A stretch of DNA of 6,840 bases from Actinomycetes bacterium (GCA_021823385.1 JAKAOC010000123.1:1-6840); one strand, 5' to 3'. Counted from the stretch's first letter, positions 1 through 6,356 are shown. Notes: generated by a model not told the origin, from the letters alone. Made by a program: numbers and translations.

Positions 1-443
1 GATCGCGGGTCATGGACCTGCAGAGCCCGGAGCGCAAGATGTCAAAGAGCCAGGCCACCCCGCTCGGTATCCTGTATGTTCTCGACGAGCCCACCGAGAT
101 CAAGAAGAAGATCTCCCGAGCCGTCACCGATACCGAGGCCCACGCCGCCTATGACCCCCAAAAGCGCCCAGGCGTCTCCAACCTGCTGGAGATCTTCTCC
201 GCCGTCTCCGGAGTCAGCCCCACGGAACTGGCCGAACGCTACAGCTCCTACGGTGCCCTGAAGACCGACCTGACAGCCGCGCTGGTGGCGGAACTCGAGC
301 CGGTACGCCTGCGCACTGAGGAGTACCTGGCGGACCGCGCCGAGCTGGTGCGCATCATGGGCCAGGGGGCGGAAAAGGCCCGCCTCGTCGCAGGCCCCAC
401 CCTGAAGCGCGCCAAGGAGGCGATGGGATTCATCGTCGGCTGA
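1..443 (+). CDS. trpS: Tryptophan--tRNA ligase, C-terminal part (5' end outside window)
   Basis: This class I aminoacyl-tRNA synthetase charges tRNA-Trp with tryptophan in the cytoplasm. The frame is open from base 3 and the protein starts upstream of the window; about 146 C-terminal residues of a usual ~330-340 are present. The fragment opens with RVMDLQSPERKMSKS, containing the class I signature KMSKS (bases 36-50), the loop that binds ATP during amino-acid activation. It continues with features typical of TrpS: an ISRAVTDTE segment, the anticodon-region PGVSNLLEIFSAVSG motif, and a C-terminus of GAEKARLVAGPTLKRAKEAMGF. The stop is TGA at 441-443. No frame damage is visible, so the gene is probably functional. 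The next gene begins about 150 bases downstream after a GC-rich hairpin, so trpS seems to be transcribed separately. TyrS is excluded by the GVSNLL and GAEKA signatures. Identification is very secure. Confidence 0.96.
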   Translation, partial: SRVMDLQSPERKMSKSQATPLGILYVLDEPTEIKKKISRAVTDTEAHAAYDPQKRPGVSNLLEIFSAVSGVSPTELAERYSSYGALKTDLTAALVAELEPVRLRTEEYLADRAELVRIMGQGAEKARLVAGPTLKRAKEAMGFIVG

Positions 444-468
444 CCAGCCGGCAATCTGGTCCGGGCGA

Positions 469-489
469 GCGCGGCCGGATGAGCCGCGC
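469..489 (+). terminator. GC-rich hairpin after trpS, possible terminator
   Basis: A perfect 7-bp stem, GCGCGGC (469-475) with GCCGCGC (483-489), encloses a 7-base loop, 26 bases after the trpS stop. Only a poor T-containing tail (CCCTGCTTT) follows, so it is not a textbook intrinsic terminator. High-GC bacteria often use such hairpins without a U-tract. The call is inferred from position and stem strength. Confidence 0.4.
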
Positions 490-591
490 CCCTGCTTTGG
501 CCCGGGCCCAACCGCCGTCTCCCCCGCCCCGAGGCACTCTCGAGGCCCCGACCCTGTTGCGCCCGGCGCACCCACGGTACAAAATCGGGTG

Positions 592-1101
592 ATGCGCGTG
601 CGAGCTGCCACCCAAGAGGACGCGCCGGCCATCGGACTGGTGCATGTGCGGTCATGGCAGGCCGCCTACAAGGGGCACTTCCCAGCGGACTTCCTCAATG
701 GACTGGACCCCGACCAGCGTGGCGCGCGCTGGCGGGATTACCTGAGCGCAAGGCCCGACGGCCACGAGACGCTGCTGGTGGCCGATCTGTCCGGTACCGT
801 GGTCGGTTTCGTGGACGCCGGCCCCTGCCGCGACGACGGAGGAGAGGCCGGGGAGATCCGAGCCATCTATCTGCAGCCCGAACACTGGGACCGGGGTTTC
901 GGGCGCGAACTGATGACGGCGGCCTTGGACGAGCTGCGCTCGCACGGCTTCGGAGAAGTCAAGCTTTGGGTGCTCGACGCGAACCGCCGCGCCAGGGCTT
1001 TCTACGAGGCAGGCGGTTGGGAGCTCGATGGCGGAGCCCGGGTGATCAACTCCCTCGGCTTCCCGATTGCCGAGGTGCGCTACCGAATCACCGTCGCCTG
1101 A
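592..1101 (+). CDS. GNAT family N-acetyltransferase
   Basis: The 169-residue protein has the Gcn5-related N-acetyltransferase fold and would transfer an acetyl group from acetyl-CoA to an unknown amine. Visible signatures: an N-terminal VRAATQEDAPAI strand-helix and the RSWQAAYKGHFPADFL segment common in this GNAT subgroup; motif A, EIRAIYLQPEHWDRGFGREL, with the acetyl-CoA pyrophosphate loop DRGFGREL (residues ~100-107); and motif B, NRRARAFYEAGGWE (residues ~131-144), carrying the usual FYE-GGW. Length is normal for a single-domain GNAT. GTG at 589 and ATG at 592 are adjacent; I prefer the ATG. No clear Shine-Dalgarno sequence is visible. Upstream is trpS in the same direction with a ~150-base gap, so co-transcription is uncertain. 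The substrate cannot be read from the sequence: amino-acid, antibiotic or protein N-terminus acetylation are all possible. Family assignment is firm. Confidence 0.92.
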   Translation: MRVRAATQEDAPAIGLVHVRSWQAAYKGHFPADFLNGLDPDQRGARWRDYLSARPDGHETLLVADLSGTVVGFVDAGPCRDDGGEAGEIRAIYLQPEHWDRGFGRELMTAALDELRSHGFGEVKLWVLDANRRARAFYEAGGWELDGGARVINSLGFPIAEVRYRITVA

Positions 1102-1116
1102 CCCGCCCGGCGGTCA

Positions 1117-1225
1117 AGAGGGCCGTCGCTGACATCCGGAGGAGCTCACGGGCCCACTGGACTGCGGGCTTCACCGGCCACGGCTCCCCTCCCGGTCATA
1201 GACCGCCGGCGTCCGACGGCCCTCT
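1117..1225. repeat. 12-bp perfect inverted repeat with 85-base spacer
   Basis: AGAGGGCCGTCG (1117-1128) is perfectly complementary to CGACGGCCCTCT (1214-1225). The arms begin 16 bases after the acetyltransferase stop. The spacer contains further nested complementarity, for example CCGG-AGG-AGC near 1136-1145 against GCTCC-CCT-CCCGG near 1183-1195, so an extended folded transcript is plausible. There is no T-tract, so it is not a standard terminator. Function unknown. Confidence 0.5.
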
Positions 1226-1471
1226 GCCCGCGGGCCAAACGTCGCCTCGGGGCCGCACAAAGTGCTGTGTAGGCACACGCCGCCCCACCGTGTCGTGCGC
1301 AGTGGTCGGCTCTCCCGGCCCGGGGCGTTGCCGGTCGTTGTCAGGGTGCACGCGCTCGGCAAGGACTTGGGTCGACAGCTCGCAGGTCAAGACATGGAGC
1401 CGGTCTTCGCCAGGGACGGGCCCGACGTCCTGCCAGTCAGCCCAACCGGCATGCGTGTCACAGGTGTTACG

Positions 1472-1477
1472 TATCAT
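1472..1477 (+). promoter_or_regulatory. Candidate -10 element for the 1561 gene
   Basis: TATCAT matches the TAnnnT -10 pattern of high-GC bacteria and lies in a locally AT-richer stretch, 84 bases before the chosen start. No convincing -35 hexamer is seen at the right spacing, so this is only a candidate. If used, the transcript would carry a leader of roughly 75 bases that includes the 1498-1537 dyad. Confidence 0.25.
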
Positions 1478-1497
1478 TGGCCCGCCACATAGGCTCT

Positions 1498-1537
1498 GAG
1501 CTGGGAAAACAAATTACAAAGCTGTGTTTTCCAGCTC
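1498..1537 (+). promoter_or_regulatory. Inverted repeat upstream of the 1561 gene (operator or leader hairpin)
   Basis: The left arm GAGCTGGGAAAACA (1498-1511) pairs with the right arm TGTTTTCCAGCTC (1525-1537). This gives 13 base pairs with one bulged G and a 13-base AT-rich loop. It ends 11 bases before the GAGGAG ribosome-binding site (1549-1554) of the gene starting at 1561. The position suits either a repressor-binding dyad near a promoter or an mRNA hairpin influencing translation. The AT-rich arms contrast with the GC-rich surroundings, which makes chance less likely. The role is inferred. Confidence 0.5.
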
Positions 1538-1560
1538 CTCGGGACGACGAGGAGAACGGC

Positions 1561-2289
1561 GTGACCGAATTGAACGGGGCGGCACAGCCCCAGGGCGAAC
1601 CCATGGTGCCGGCGGACCGCGAGCCTGGGCACCCATCGGCGTCGGGTCGCCCCGAAGTCGAATGGAACGCGCCGCGGAACCACCTGCCGCGCCGGATCCC
1701 CCGGAACGACCTCGCTGCTCCGGTCAACCATTCCCTCGCCGAACGACCCGGCCAGGCCGGTGCCACGGGCGGCGCAGCCGGAGGCGCCGAGGGTACCGCG
1801 AATGTCGACGATTGGTTGGAGGAGACCGCCCACCTGGGCGCGGCCAACGACGAGAACGGCCCGCCTTCCTTGCCACCCCGTGGAGAGCTGGTCACCCTTG
1901 CATTTACCCTCGAAGGGTTGGAGACCGAGCTCGAAAGTCTCCTCTATCGACTGGCCTTCGACCCGGGCAGCTGGGTCATGGAGGTAGCCCTGCTCGAGGC
2001 AGCGAACCACTGCCACCTGCGCGTCCTGGTGTACGAGGATGCCTCGGCCATCGCGGAGATCCTCGCCGCCGACGACCGCCCCACCCCGCTACCCAATGCT
2101 ATGGCCCGCAGCATGCTCGCCTTGGGCTGGGAGCCGCCCTCCCGGCCTGCGCACCCGATCTGGATGGCGGGAACGCCGTCCACCCACTCAACCCTGGGCG
2201 GTCTCTCGAACATGATCATCGCCACGCTCAAACACGTCCTCGGCTTTGGGAGCCATGACCGCCTCGGGCTAACCCTCTACGGCGCTTGA
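1561..2289 (+). CDS. Hypothetical protein, disordered N-terminus plus possible TY-Chap-like domain
   Basis: I do not firmly recognise this gene. I choose GTG at 1561 because GAGGAG at 1549-1554 sits 6 bases upstream. The frame is open back to a TTG at 1477, which would add 28 residues across the dyad and has no ribosome-binding site. The 242-residue product has an N-terminal ~100 residues rich in Pro, Gly, Ala and Glu that look disordered. A folded C-terminal domain follows, from about ELVTLAFTLEG (residue ~109) to the end. The pattern of two strands, then ALGWEPP (residues ~187-193) followed by a conserved-looking Trp and a C-terminal helix (MIIATLKHVLGF), resembles TY-Chap/YbjN-like peptide-binding chaperone domains common in actinobacteria; this resemblance is weak and from memory. 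There is no signal peptide or membrane segment, so it is probably cytoplasmic. Downstream it converges on the ECF relic with a 28-base gap. That it is coding is likely; its function is unknown. Confidence 0.7.
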   Translation: MTELNGAAQPQGEPMVPADREPGHPSASGRPEVEWNAPRNHLPRRIPRNDLAAPVNHSLAERPGQAGATGGAAGGAEGTANVDDWLEETAHLGAANDENGPPSLPPRGELVTLAFTLEGLETELESLLYRLAFDPGSWVMEVALLEAANHCHLRVLVYEDASAIAEILAADDRPTPLPNAMARSMLALGWEPPSRPAHPIWMAGTPSTHSTLGGLSNMIIATLKHVLGFGSHDRLGLTLYGA

Positions 2290-2317
2290 GCGGCCTAAAG
2301 CGGACCGACGACGCGGC

Positions 2318-2987
2318 TCAGGACCGCGACTCGCCCGCCTCGCCATCACCTACAGCGGAAACAAAGCGCGCTGTGCGCGAGGCCTTTCGCATGGCGCGCA
2401 GGACAGGGCGCTGGTCGACCCGGTTTCGAACGGCCAAAGCCATAGATTCATCACCGTGCCGTAGACGATTACCGCCACGAGTCCGTACGCGCCAAGCACC
2501 GCCATTTCGGCTCGCCCTGGCGCGCCAGGAAGCAAGCCGACCCCCGGGCCAACCCTGCCCGCGACCCGGCATCCGGTAAGGCAGCCAGGGCCCGACCCCA
2601 CCGGTCAACAATGCCGAGGCTGCCGAGCAAACCCCTCCAAGCACGAAGCCGAAGCCGGGCCCGAAGACACGCGCCGCCAGGATCAGAAGAAACCACCTCG
2701 GCTCGAAGCCGCCCATGCCGGGAGACATCCGCAGAGCCGGCATGCCTGCCGCCCGCATGCCCAGTGTGGCCGGCGACACCGCGTCCAGCCGGTCTCCCGA
2801 GATCGGCAAGGGTGACCGCCACCACGATGACCATGAGCGTCACCGGCACATAGGAGGCTCCCGCTATGCGCGGAGTCGGTCGTGGAGGCATAGCCCGGAT
2901 GAAAAACGGCCGGGCGAAGGCGACGACTCCGGCGATCGAGGCAATCGCCAGCCTGAACCCGGCACGCCGATCGGGGCCAATCACCAT
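2318..2987 (-). pseudogene. Decayed ECF transporter S component (substrate-binding membrane subunit)
   Basis: Intact relatives are small multi-helix membrane proteins that bind a vitamin or related micronutrient and work with an ECF ATPase and T subunit. Here the protein is recoverable only by jumping frames. From ATG at 2987 to about 2796 it reads RLAIASIAGVVAFARPFFIR and a hydrophobic segment ending VVAVTLADLG. From about 2791 to 2570 a second frame gives MGGFEPRWFLLILAARVFG, PGFGFVLGG and SALLTGGVGPWLPYRM, the family hallmark. From about 2570 to 2418 another frame gives GPGVGLLPGAPGRAEMAVL and VIVYGTVMNLWLWPF. Finally the second frame resumes with QRPVLRAMRKASRTARF, the usual C-terminus, stopping at TGA 2320-2318. 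The segment normally lying between the WLWPF helix and this tail (about 50-60 residues) is missing. At least three frame changes plus an internal deletion mean it cannot make a working protein. The ATPase relic lies immediately upstream on the same strand. Substrate not deducible. Confidence 0.85.
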
Positions 2988-3016
2988 GGTTACCGGATGA
3001 CTCGTGGTGCCTATCG

Positions 3017-3530
3017 CTACTGGCTCCCCGCCATGGCGCTGGTCACCTCATCCACGCTCAAGAGGGCGTGAGGAGCGAAGATCCTGGCAACCTGGGGGGC
3101 GAACACCGACGAATGGCAGACCACCGCACGCGCCGGGCCGTCCGCGACAATACCCCCTTCGGCCAGGACTGTGATGCGATGCTCAAGCTGGGCTACGAAT
3201 TCGACTTCGTGGCTTGCGACCGTGATCGCGGCACGGTCTGCGGCGATCACGGCGAGCCGGGTGACCAGCTTTGCCTTGCACCGGTAGTCGAGTCCCCGGG
3301 TCGATGCTTCTATGGCTCGTAAAGAAGCAGCGGAGCCGGTGCGCCGGCGAGCACCGCGGCCGGCGCCAGGCCGCAAGCCGACGTCACCATCTGAAAGGCC
3401 CAGCGGACATCTATAGTCCGCCCTGCATTCCATCCGCCGCTCCAAGGGCTGCGCGATAGTTTCCGGGGGTAGCCCCTCCCTCTTGTCGGCAAGGAAGCGC
3501 TCCTTGGCACCGAGTCCTCGTACGACAGCT
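3017..3530 (-). pseudogene. Decayed, 5'-truncated ECF transporter ATPase
   Basis: This is the C-terminal part of an energy-coupling-factor ABC ATPase, which in intact form powers uptake by the adjacent S component. Recognisable pieces, reading right to left: AKERFLADKREGLPPETI; a worn signature motif, LSDGD at 3397-3383 (intact: LSEGQ or LSGGQ); in a shifted frame, AAVLAGAPAPLLLYEP (~3360-3313), where the Walker B aspartate is Tyr; then, after about 11 extra bases within 3302-3313 that add an in-frame stop to that frame, the D-loop TRGLDY (~3301-3284). It then runs well conserved: VASHEVEFVAQL with the H-loop histidine, TVLAEGGIVADGP, SSVFAPQVARIFAP and LSVDEV, stopping at TAG 3019-3017. The Walker A half, Q-loop and any second ATPase domain are absent. 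A frame open from 3634 to 3017 skips the Walker B segment and could still yield an inactive 205-residue product. The next relic starts 30 bases downstream, as in a former operon. Confidence 0.85.
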
Positions 3531-3793
3531 CCCCTATGGCCCCCTCGACAACGGTAGGGGAATTCACCGGCACCCATTGGCCATAGCCGCGACAGGCCCC
3601 ATCCAGGGAGCACTTTAAACACCAATAAAAACACAAATGCCCGTCCAAAGATATTACATGGATGTGATTTGGCAGCTCAGATAGCAATGGAATCCATCAC
3701 GAAATTGGCAGGCCAGGTGAATACCTTCATTGTGCGAGAGCGACCGCCAACATCGCAGGAACACTGTCACAACTCTGGGCGATACTTGCGCAC
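3531..3793. other. AT-rich intergenic stretch between ECF relic and DUF4352 gene
   Basis: Base composition drops sharply here: 3611-3660 is 34 % GC by direct count, against well above 60 % for most of the window. No gene is seen. It separates the truncated 5' end of the minus-strand ATPase relic from the plus-strand DUF4352 gene, so it holds that gene's promoter region and probably also a rearrangement junction. The heptamer TTGGCAG occurs twice (3669-3675 and 3705-3711). Confidence 0.6.
3705..3733 (+). promoter_or_regulatory. Weak candidate promoter for the DUF4352 gene
   Basis: TTGGCA (3705-3710) matches five of six positions of the TTGACA -35 consensus. Seventeen bases later CATTGT (3728-3733) is a poor -10, matching only the core A/T positions. 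A leader of about 55 bases would follow. The placement is sensible but the -10 is weak. Confidence 0.25.
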
Positions 3794-4450
3794 ATGTCAG
3801 ATAACCCAAATATCGGCTCCGCGCCGCAAATAACACAAGCACATAAAAAGCGACATACCGGCAGAAACGTCGGACTAATCATCGGTGCGATCATACTCGT
3901 ATCGATCATTGCCAGCGCCTTGAACGGAGGCAGCAGCAACTCGTCATCCACCGCCACGACCTCGGCCACCACCGGCAACGCTGGATCTTCCGCGACGTCC
4001 GCCGCTCCGGCAACCACGGCAGCTCCGGCCACCACGGCCGCCCTCCCCGGAATCGGGACAAAGGTGTACGACGGGGACTTCGCCTTCGTTGTGAACAACG
4101 TCGACTGCGGGGCGGCGGCGGCAGCCGCCGTGAACGGTGGCGGCTTTGGCGAGAATGTTCCCGCCGGAGCACAGGAGTGTCTCGTGTCCATGACGGTCTC
4201 CAATGACAAGTCTCAGGCGCAGACTTTCTTGGACTCGAATCAGTATGCCTACGACGCACAGAACCGCCAATTCAGCGCCGACACGACTGGAGCGATCTAC
4301 CTGAAAGGCGACCAGGATGCCACCCAGGTCAACCCAGGTGTCACGATCACGGCCGTGGTGCCATTTCAAATTCCGGCAAATGACGCGATCGTCAAGCTCG
4401 AATTGCACGACTCGCCGTTCTCGAACGGCGTGGCTGTCTCGGTGAAGTAG
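3794..4450 (+). CDS. Membrane-anchored DUF4352 domain protein
   Basis: The 218-residue protein has three parts. A short basic N-terminus (HKKRHTGRN) precedes one hydrophobic segment, VGLIIGAIILVSIIASAL (residues 26-43), which acts as an uncleaved anchor or signal sequence; there is no lipobox cysteine. A Ser/Thr/Ala/Gly linker (residues ~44-86) includes a duplicated APATTA unit. The extracytoplasmic domain (residues ~87-218) has the DUF4352 immunoglobulin-like pattern: VYDGDFAFVVNNVDCG, ECLVSMTVSND, QTFLDSNQYAYDAQNRQFSAD, NPGVTITAVVPFQIP, and a LELHDSPFSNGVAVSV ending. Cys105 and Cys129 are placed to form the disulfide often seen in this family. DUF4352 proteins are surface or secreted proteins of actinobacteria and firmicutes with no established activity. 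An unusual run of six alanines (107-112) sits in the first loop. The first ~60 codons are AT-richer than the rest, continuing the low-GC upstream stretch. No clear Shine-Dalgarno sequence precedes the ATG. Confidence 0.88.
   Translation: MSDNPNIGSAPQITQAHKKRHTGRNVGLIIGAIILVSIIASALNGGSSNSSSTATTSATTGNAGSSATSAAPATTAAPATTAALPGIGTKVYDGDFAFVVNNVDCGAAAAAAVNGGGFGENVPAGAQECLVSMTVSNDKSQAQTFLDSNQYAYDAQNRQFSADTTGAIYLKGDQDATQVNPGVTITAVVPFQIPANDAIVKLELHDSPFSNGVAVSVK
4001..4036 (+). repeat. Two tandem 18-base units in the DUF4352 linker
   Basis: GCCGCTCCGGCAACCACG (4001-4018) is followed directly by GCAGCTCCGGCCACCACG (4019-4036), differing at two third-codon positions. Each encodes AAPATT. It lengthens the flexible linker between membrane anchor and outer domain. 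The synonymous differences suggest an older duplication. Confidence 0.8.
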
Positions 4451-4496
4451 TCCCCCGACTTCCGTCTCGTCGCAATGCCTTGAAACAACCCGTACG

Positions 4497-4540
4497 AAAG
4501 TGCCATCTTGACGATTCGCCGGGATGGCACTTTGGGTTTT
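4497..4540 (+). terminator. Rho-independent terminator of the DUF4352 gene
   Basis: A perfect 11-bp stem, AAAGTGCCATC (4497-4507) with GATGGCACTTT (4523-4533), encloses a 15-base loop and is followed by GGGTTTT (4534-4540). It begins 46 bases after the DUF4352 stop. The stem length and T-run make it the most convincing terminator in the window. Confidence 0.8.
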
Positions 4541-5458
4541 AAGCGATCCGCCAGGCGGGCGCCAGCCATGATTCTTGCCTGCCGGCGCGCTGGATCAGGC
4601 AAGACGACTCCCGCCACCTCGGACGCCGCCAAGCGGACAATGCGGTCGATACGGGCCATCTTGGAAACCCCGCCCCGGTACTCAAAAGCAGAACTCGCCC
4701 CCCGCCCTCCAGGCAAAGACGATGACGACCCCGGGTGCCCGGTTGAGAGGCCGGGCATTGGCGGACCTGGTCTTTTCCACGCCGCCTATTCGTCGGCCAC
4801 CAGTCGGCGGAAGTTCCGGGTCTGTGCTCGCTTCCGCGGCTCCGGCCTGGCGCGGCGGCCCCTTGGCGGAGATCCGCCCCTGGCAGGTGTCGATCTTGCC
4901 CGTCGGCACTTCGGTGACGCAGTCGAAGCTCCTCTCCGGCTTGACCTCGACACCCGTCCGGCACGCCCGGCGGCTTCCACGACGCGCTTCGCGCTCCTCT
5001 CGATGGTTCCTAAGATCGCGGCTGCCCGCGTAAGGTTCCCGCCTCTTTATAGGCGGAGGATGTAGTACATGGGATCCCTGACGGGTTGCAGGGAGGTGCC
5101 CCTTGGGCCGGGAGTCGCTGTGCGTAACCACCAATCCCTCCGGCCGGAGGGCATCTCGTTATCGAACCTGTGAGGAGCGGGGACTTCTCGGCGGCCACGG
5201 ACATCGAGACCGCGCGCGGGCCGAATGTCACGGTTCCACGTACGCGCCTTAGGCGGCTTCGATCGTCATGGTCCTGAGCGTTCACTGAGCCCGCGATCGG
5301 CGGGCGTTCAATAGGGCTTTAGAGAGTATGGCTAGTATGGGCGCTCAGCGGCGTCGGGAACGATCCCGGCCCGCAGCCCACGGCGAAGGGGTCCGCTCCT
5401 ATTCCTGCCGTAGCCCGCCAGGCCAAGGTCCGCCCGACTGCGGCCTCGGCTTCCAGTT
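4541..5458. other. About 0.9 kb without a recognisable gene
   Basis: Several long frames overlap here on both strands (for example plus 4508-5065 and minus 4682-5134). None shows a domain I recognise, a good ribosome-binding site or a consistent conserved stretch, and such overlap is expected by chance at this GC content. Small hairpins are seen: CCGCCT/AGGCGG around 5039-5056 and GCCCGC/GCGGGC at 5289-5305. TAGTAT at 5333-5338 could be a -10 element for the methyltransferase gene, but no matching -35 is found. It may contain a gene too decayed to recognise. Confidence 0.5.
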
Positions 5459-5469
5459 GGGAGGCCCTG

Positions 5470-6063
5470 ATGTTCCACGAAATCCCGACCGCCATGCTCG
5501 ACCGGATGCACGAGCTGGAAAGGCGTGACCAGGAGGATCGCATCGATGGGACTTCCCGGCTTGACCGGCTCCGCCAGATCCCGGAAGAGACCGGGCGCTT
5601 CCTTGCGCTGTGGGCGGCATCGGCCCCCGCAGGCGCATTGATCGAAATCGGGACCAGTGCCGGATATTCGACGCTATGGCTCTCGCTGGCATGCAGAGCC
5701 ACGGCGCGCACGCTAACGACGTTTGAGGTTCTGCCCGCCAAAGTCGCTCTTGCCCGTGAGACTTTCTCGCGAGCAGGCGTCAACGACTTGGTCAGGCTGG
5801 TCGAGGGCGACTTCCTCGATTACGCAGATGAGCTTGATCAGGTGGGGTTTTGCTTCCTCGATGCCAAGAAGGAAGTCTACGAGGCCTGTTACAACGCGGT
5901 TGTGCCGCGCCTCGTGCCGGGAGGCATCTTGATCGCGGATAACGCCATCAATCACCGCGAGACTTTGCAGCCGATGCTGGACGCAGCTCTTGCCGACGAG
6001 CGCGTCGATGCTCTGGTAGTTCCGATCGGCAAGGGTGAACTCGTTTGCCGCAAGAAGGCTTGA
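5470..6063 (+). CDS. Class I SAM-dependent O-methyltransferase
   Basis: The 197-residue protein belongs to the SAM-dependent O-methyltransferase group related to catechol/caffeoyl-CoA O-methyltransferases (Methyltransf_3/24 type). It would transfer a methyl group from S-adenosylmethionine to a hydroxyl on an unidentified small molecule, in the cytoplasm. Motif I is [14 protein letters not shown] (residues 58-71), the SAM-binding glycine loop. FEVLP (85-89) carries the acidic residue expected to bind the SAM ribose, and EGDF (112-115) the next acidic site. FLDAKKEVY (129-137) and [10 protein letters not shown] (151-160) supply Asp131 and the Asp157-Asn158 pair that correspond to the metal-binding residues of the family. 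Length is slightly short of the usual ~210-220, chiefly at the N-terminus. The ATG at 5470 has GGGAGG (5459-5464) five bases upstream, which fixes the start. No neighbour suggests a pathway. No damage is visible, so it is likely functional. Confidence 0.93.
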   Translation: MFHEIPTAMLDRMHELERRDQEDRIDGTSRLDRLRQIPEETGRFLALWAASAPAGALIEIGTSAGYSTLWLSLACRATARTLTTFEVLPAKVALARETFSRAGVNDLVRLVEGDFLDYADELDQVGFCFLDAKKEVYEACYNAVVPRLVPGGILIADNAINHRETLQPMLDAALADERVDALVVPIGKGELVCRKKA

Positions 6064-6330
6064 GCGGTCACCGCTATTGACATGGGACAGCGCGGCGCGT
6101 TGCGTGGTCACGGGTAAATCACTCCTGCCCGCACGGTGGGAGAGACTTGGGAATTCCGATGCCGGGGAGGGCAAAGACGGCCATGTCATGCGTTGCCGCG
6201 CGAGTTTCGCCGAAGTTGCTGTGGTCAAAGGCGTAAGGGTGGCTCCGCGAACCACCCCTATGCCTCGCCCGGGTCCACATCGTGGCGGCAATGACCGCTC
6301 ATGCTTCTGTCGCCGGGGGCACCTGGCCCG

Positions 6331-6356
6331 GCGAAGGCGACGTGGTTCGCCTTCGC
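6331..6356. repeat. Perfect 10-bp hairpin in the region after the methyltransferase
   Basis: GCGAAGGCGA (6331-6340) pairs perfectly with TCGCCTTCGC (6347-6356) around the 6-base loop CGTGGT. No T-run follows on either strand. It lies ~270 bases after the methyltransferase stop, so it is a structural element of unknown role rather than a clear terminator. Confidence 0.55.

Larger units (their letters stand above)
1102..1560. other. Gap between acetyltransferase and the 1561 gene, no recognisable gene
   Basis: No frame on either strand shows a recognisable domain. Plus-strand and minus-strand reading frames of 76-93 codons exist around 1196-1492, but they overlap each other and have no visible ribosome-binding site. 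The stretch contains a 12-bp long-range inverted repeat (1117-1128/1214-1225), a 10-bp palindrome GCCCGCGGGC (1226-1235), and, in its AT-richer last 100 bases, a candidate promoter -10 element and a strong dyad in front of the next gene. Confidence 0.6.

Noticed and set aside
654..1499. Plus-strand open frame of 281 codons
   Set aside because: It overlaps the acetyltransferase in another frame and is very Arg/Gly/Pro-rich, the typical shadow of a high-GC gene.
2469..2987. Minus frame of 172 codons as an intact gene
   Set aside because: Only its first ~64 codons match the ECF S component; the rest is out-of-frame sequence, so it is part of the pseudogene.
4508..5065. Plus-strand open frame of 185 codons with a GSGKTT stretch
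   Set aside because: GSGKTT superficially resembles a Walker A P-loop, but there is no preceding hydrophobic strand, no Walker B, and the start lies inside the terminator hairpin.
5289..5305. GCCCGC/GCGGGC hairpin as a terminator
   Set aside because: Only 6 bp, no T-run, and no gene recognised immediately upstream.
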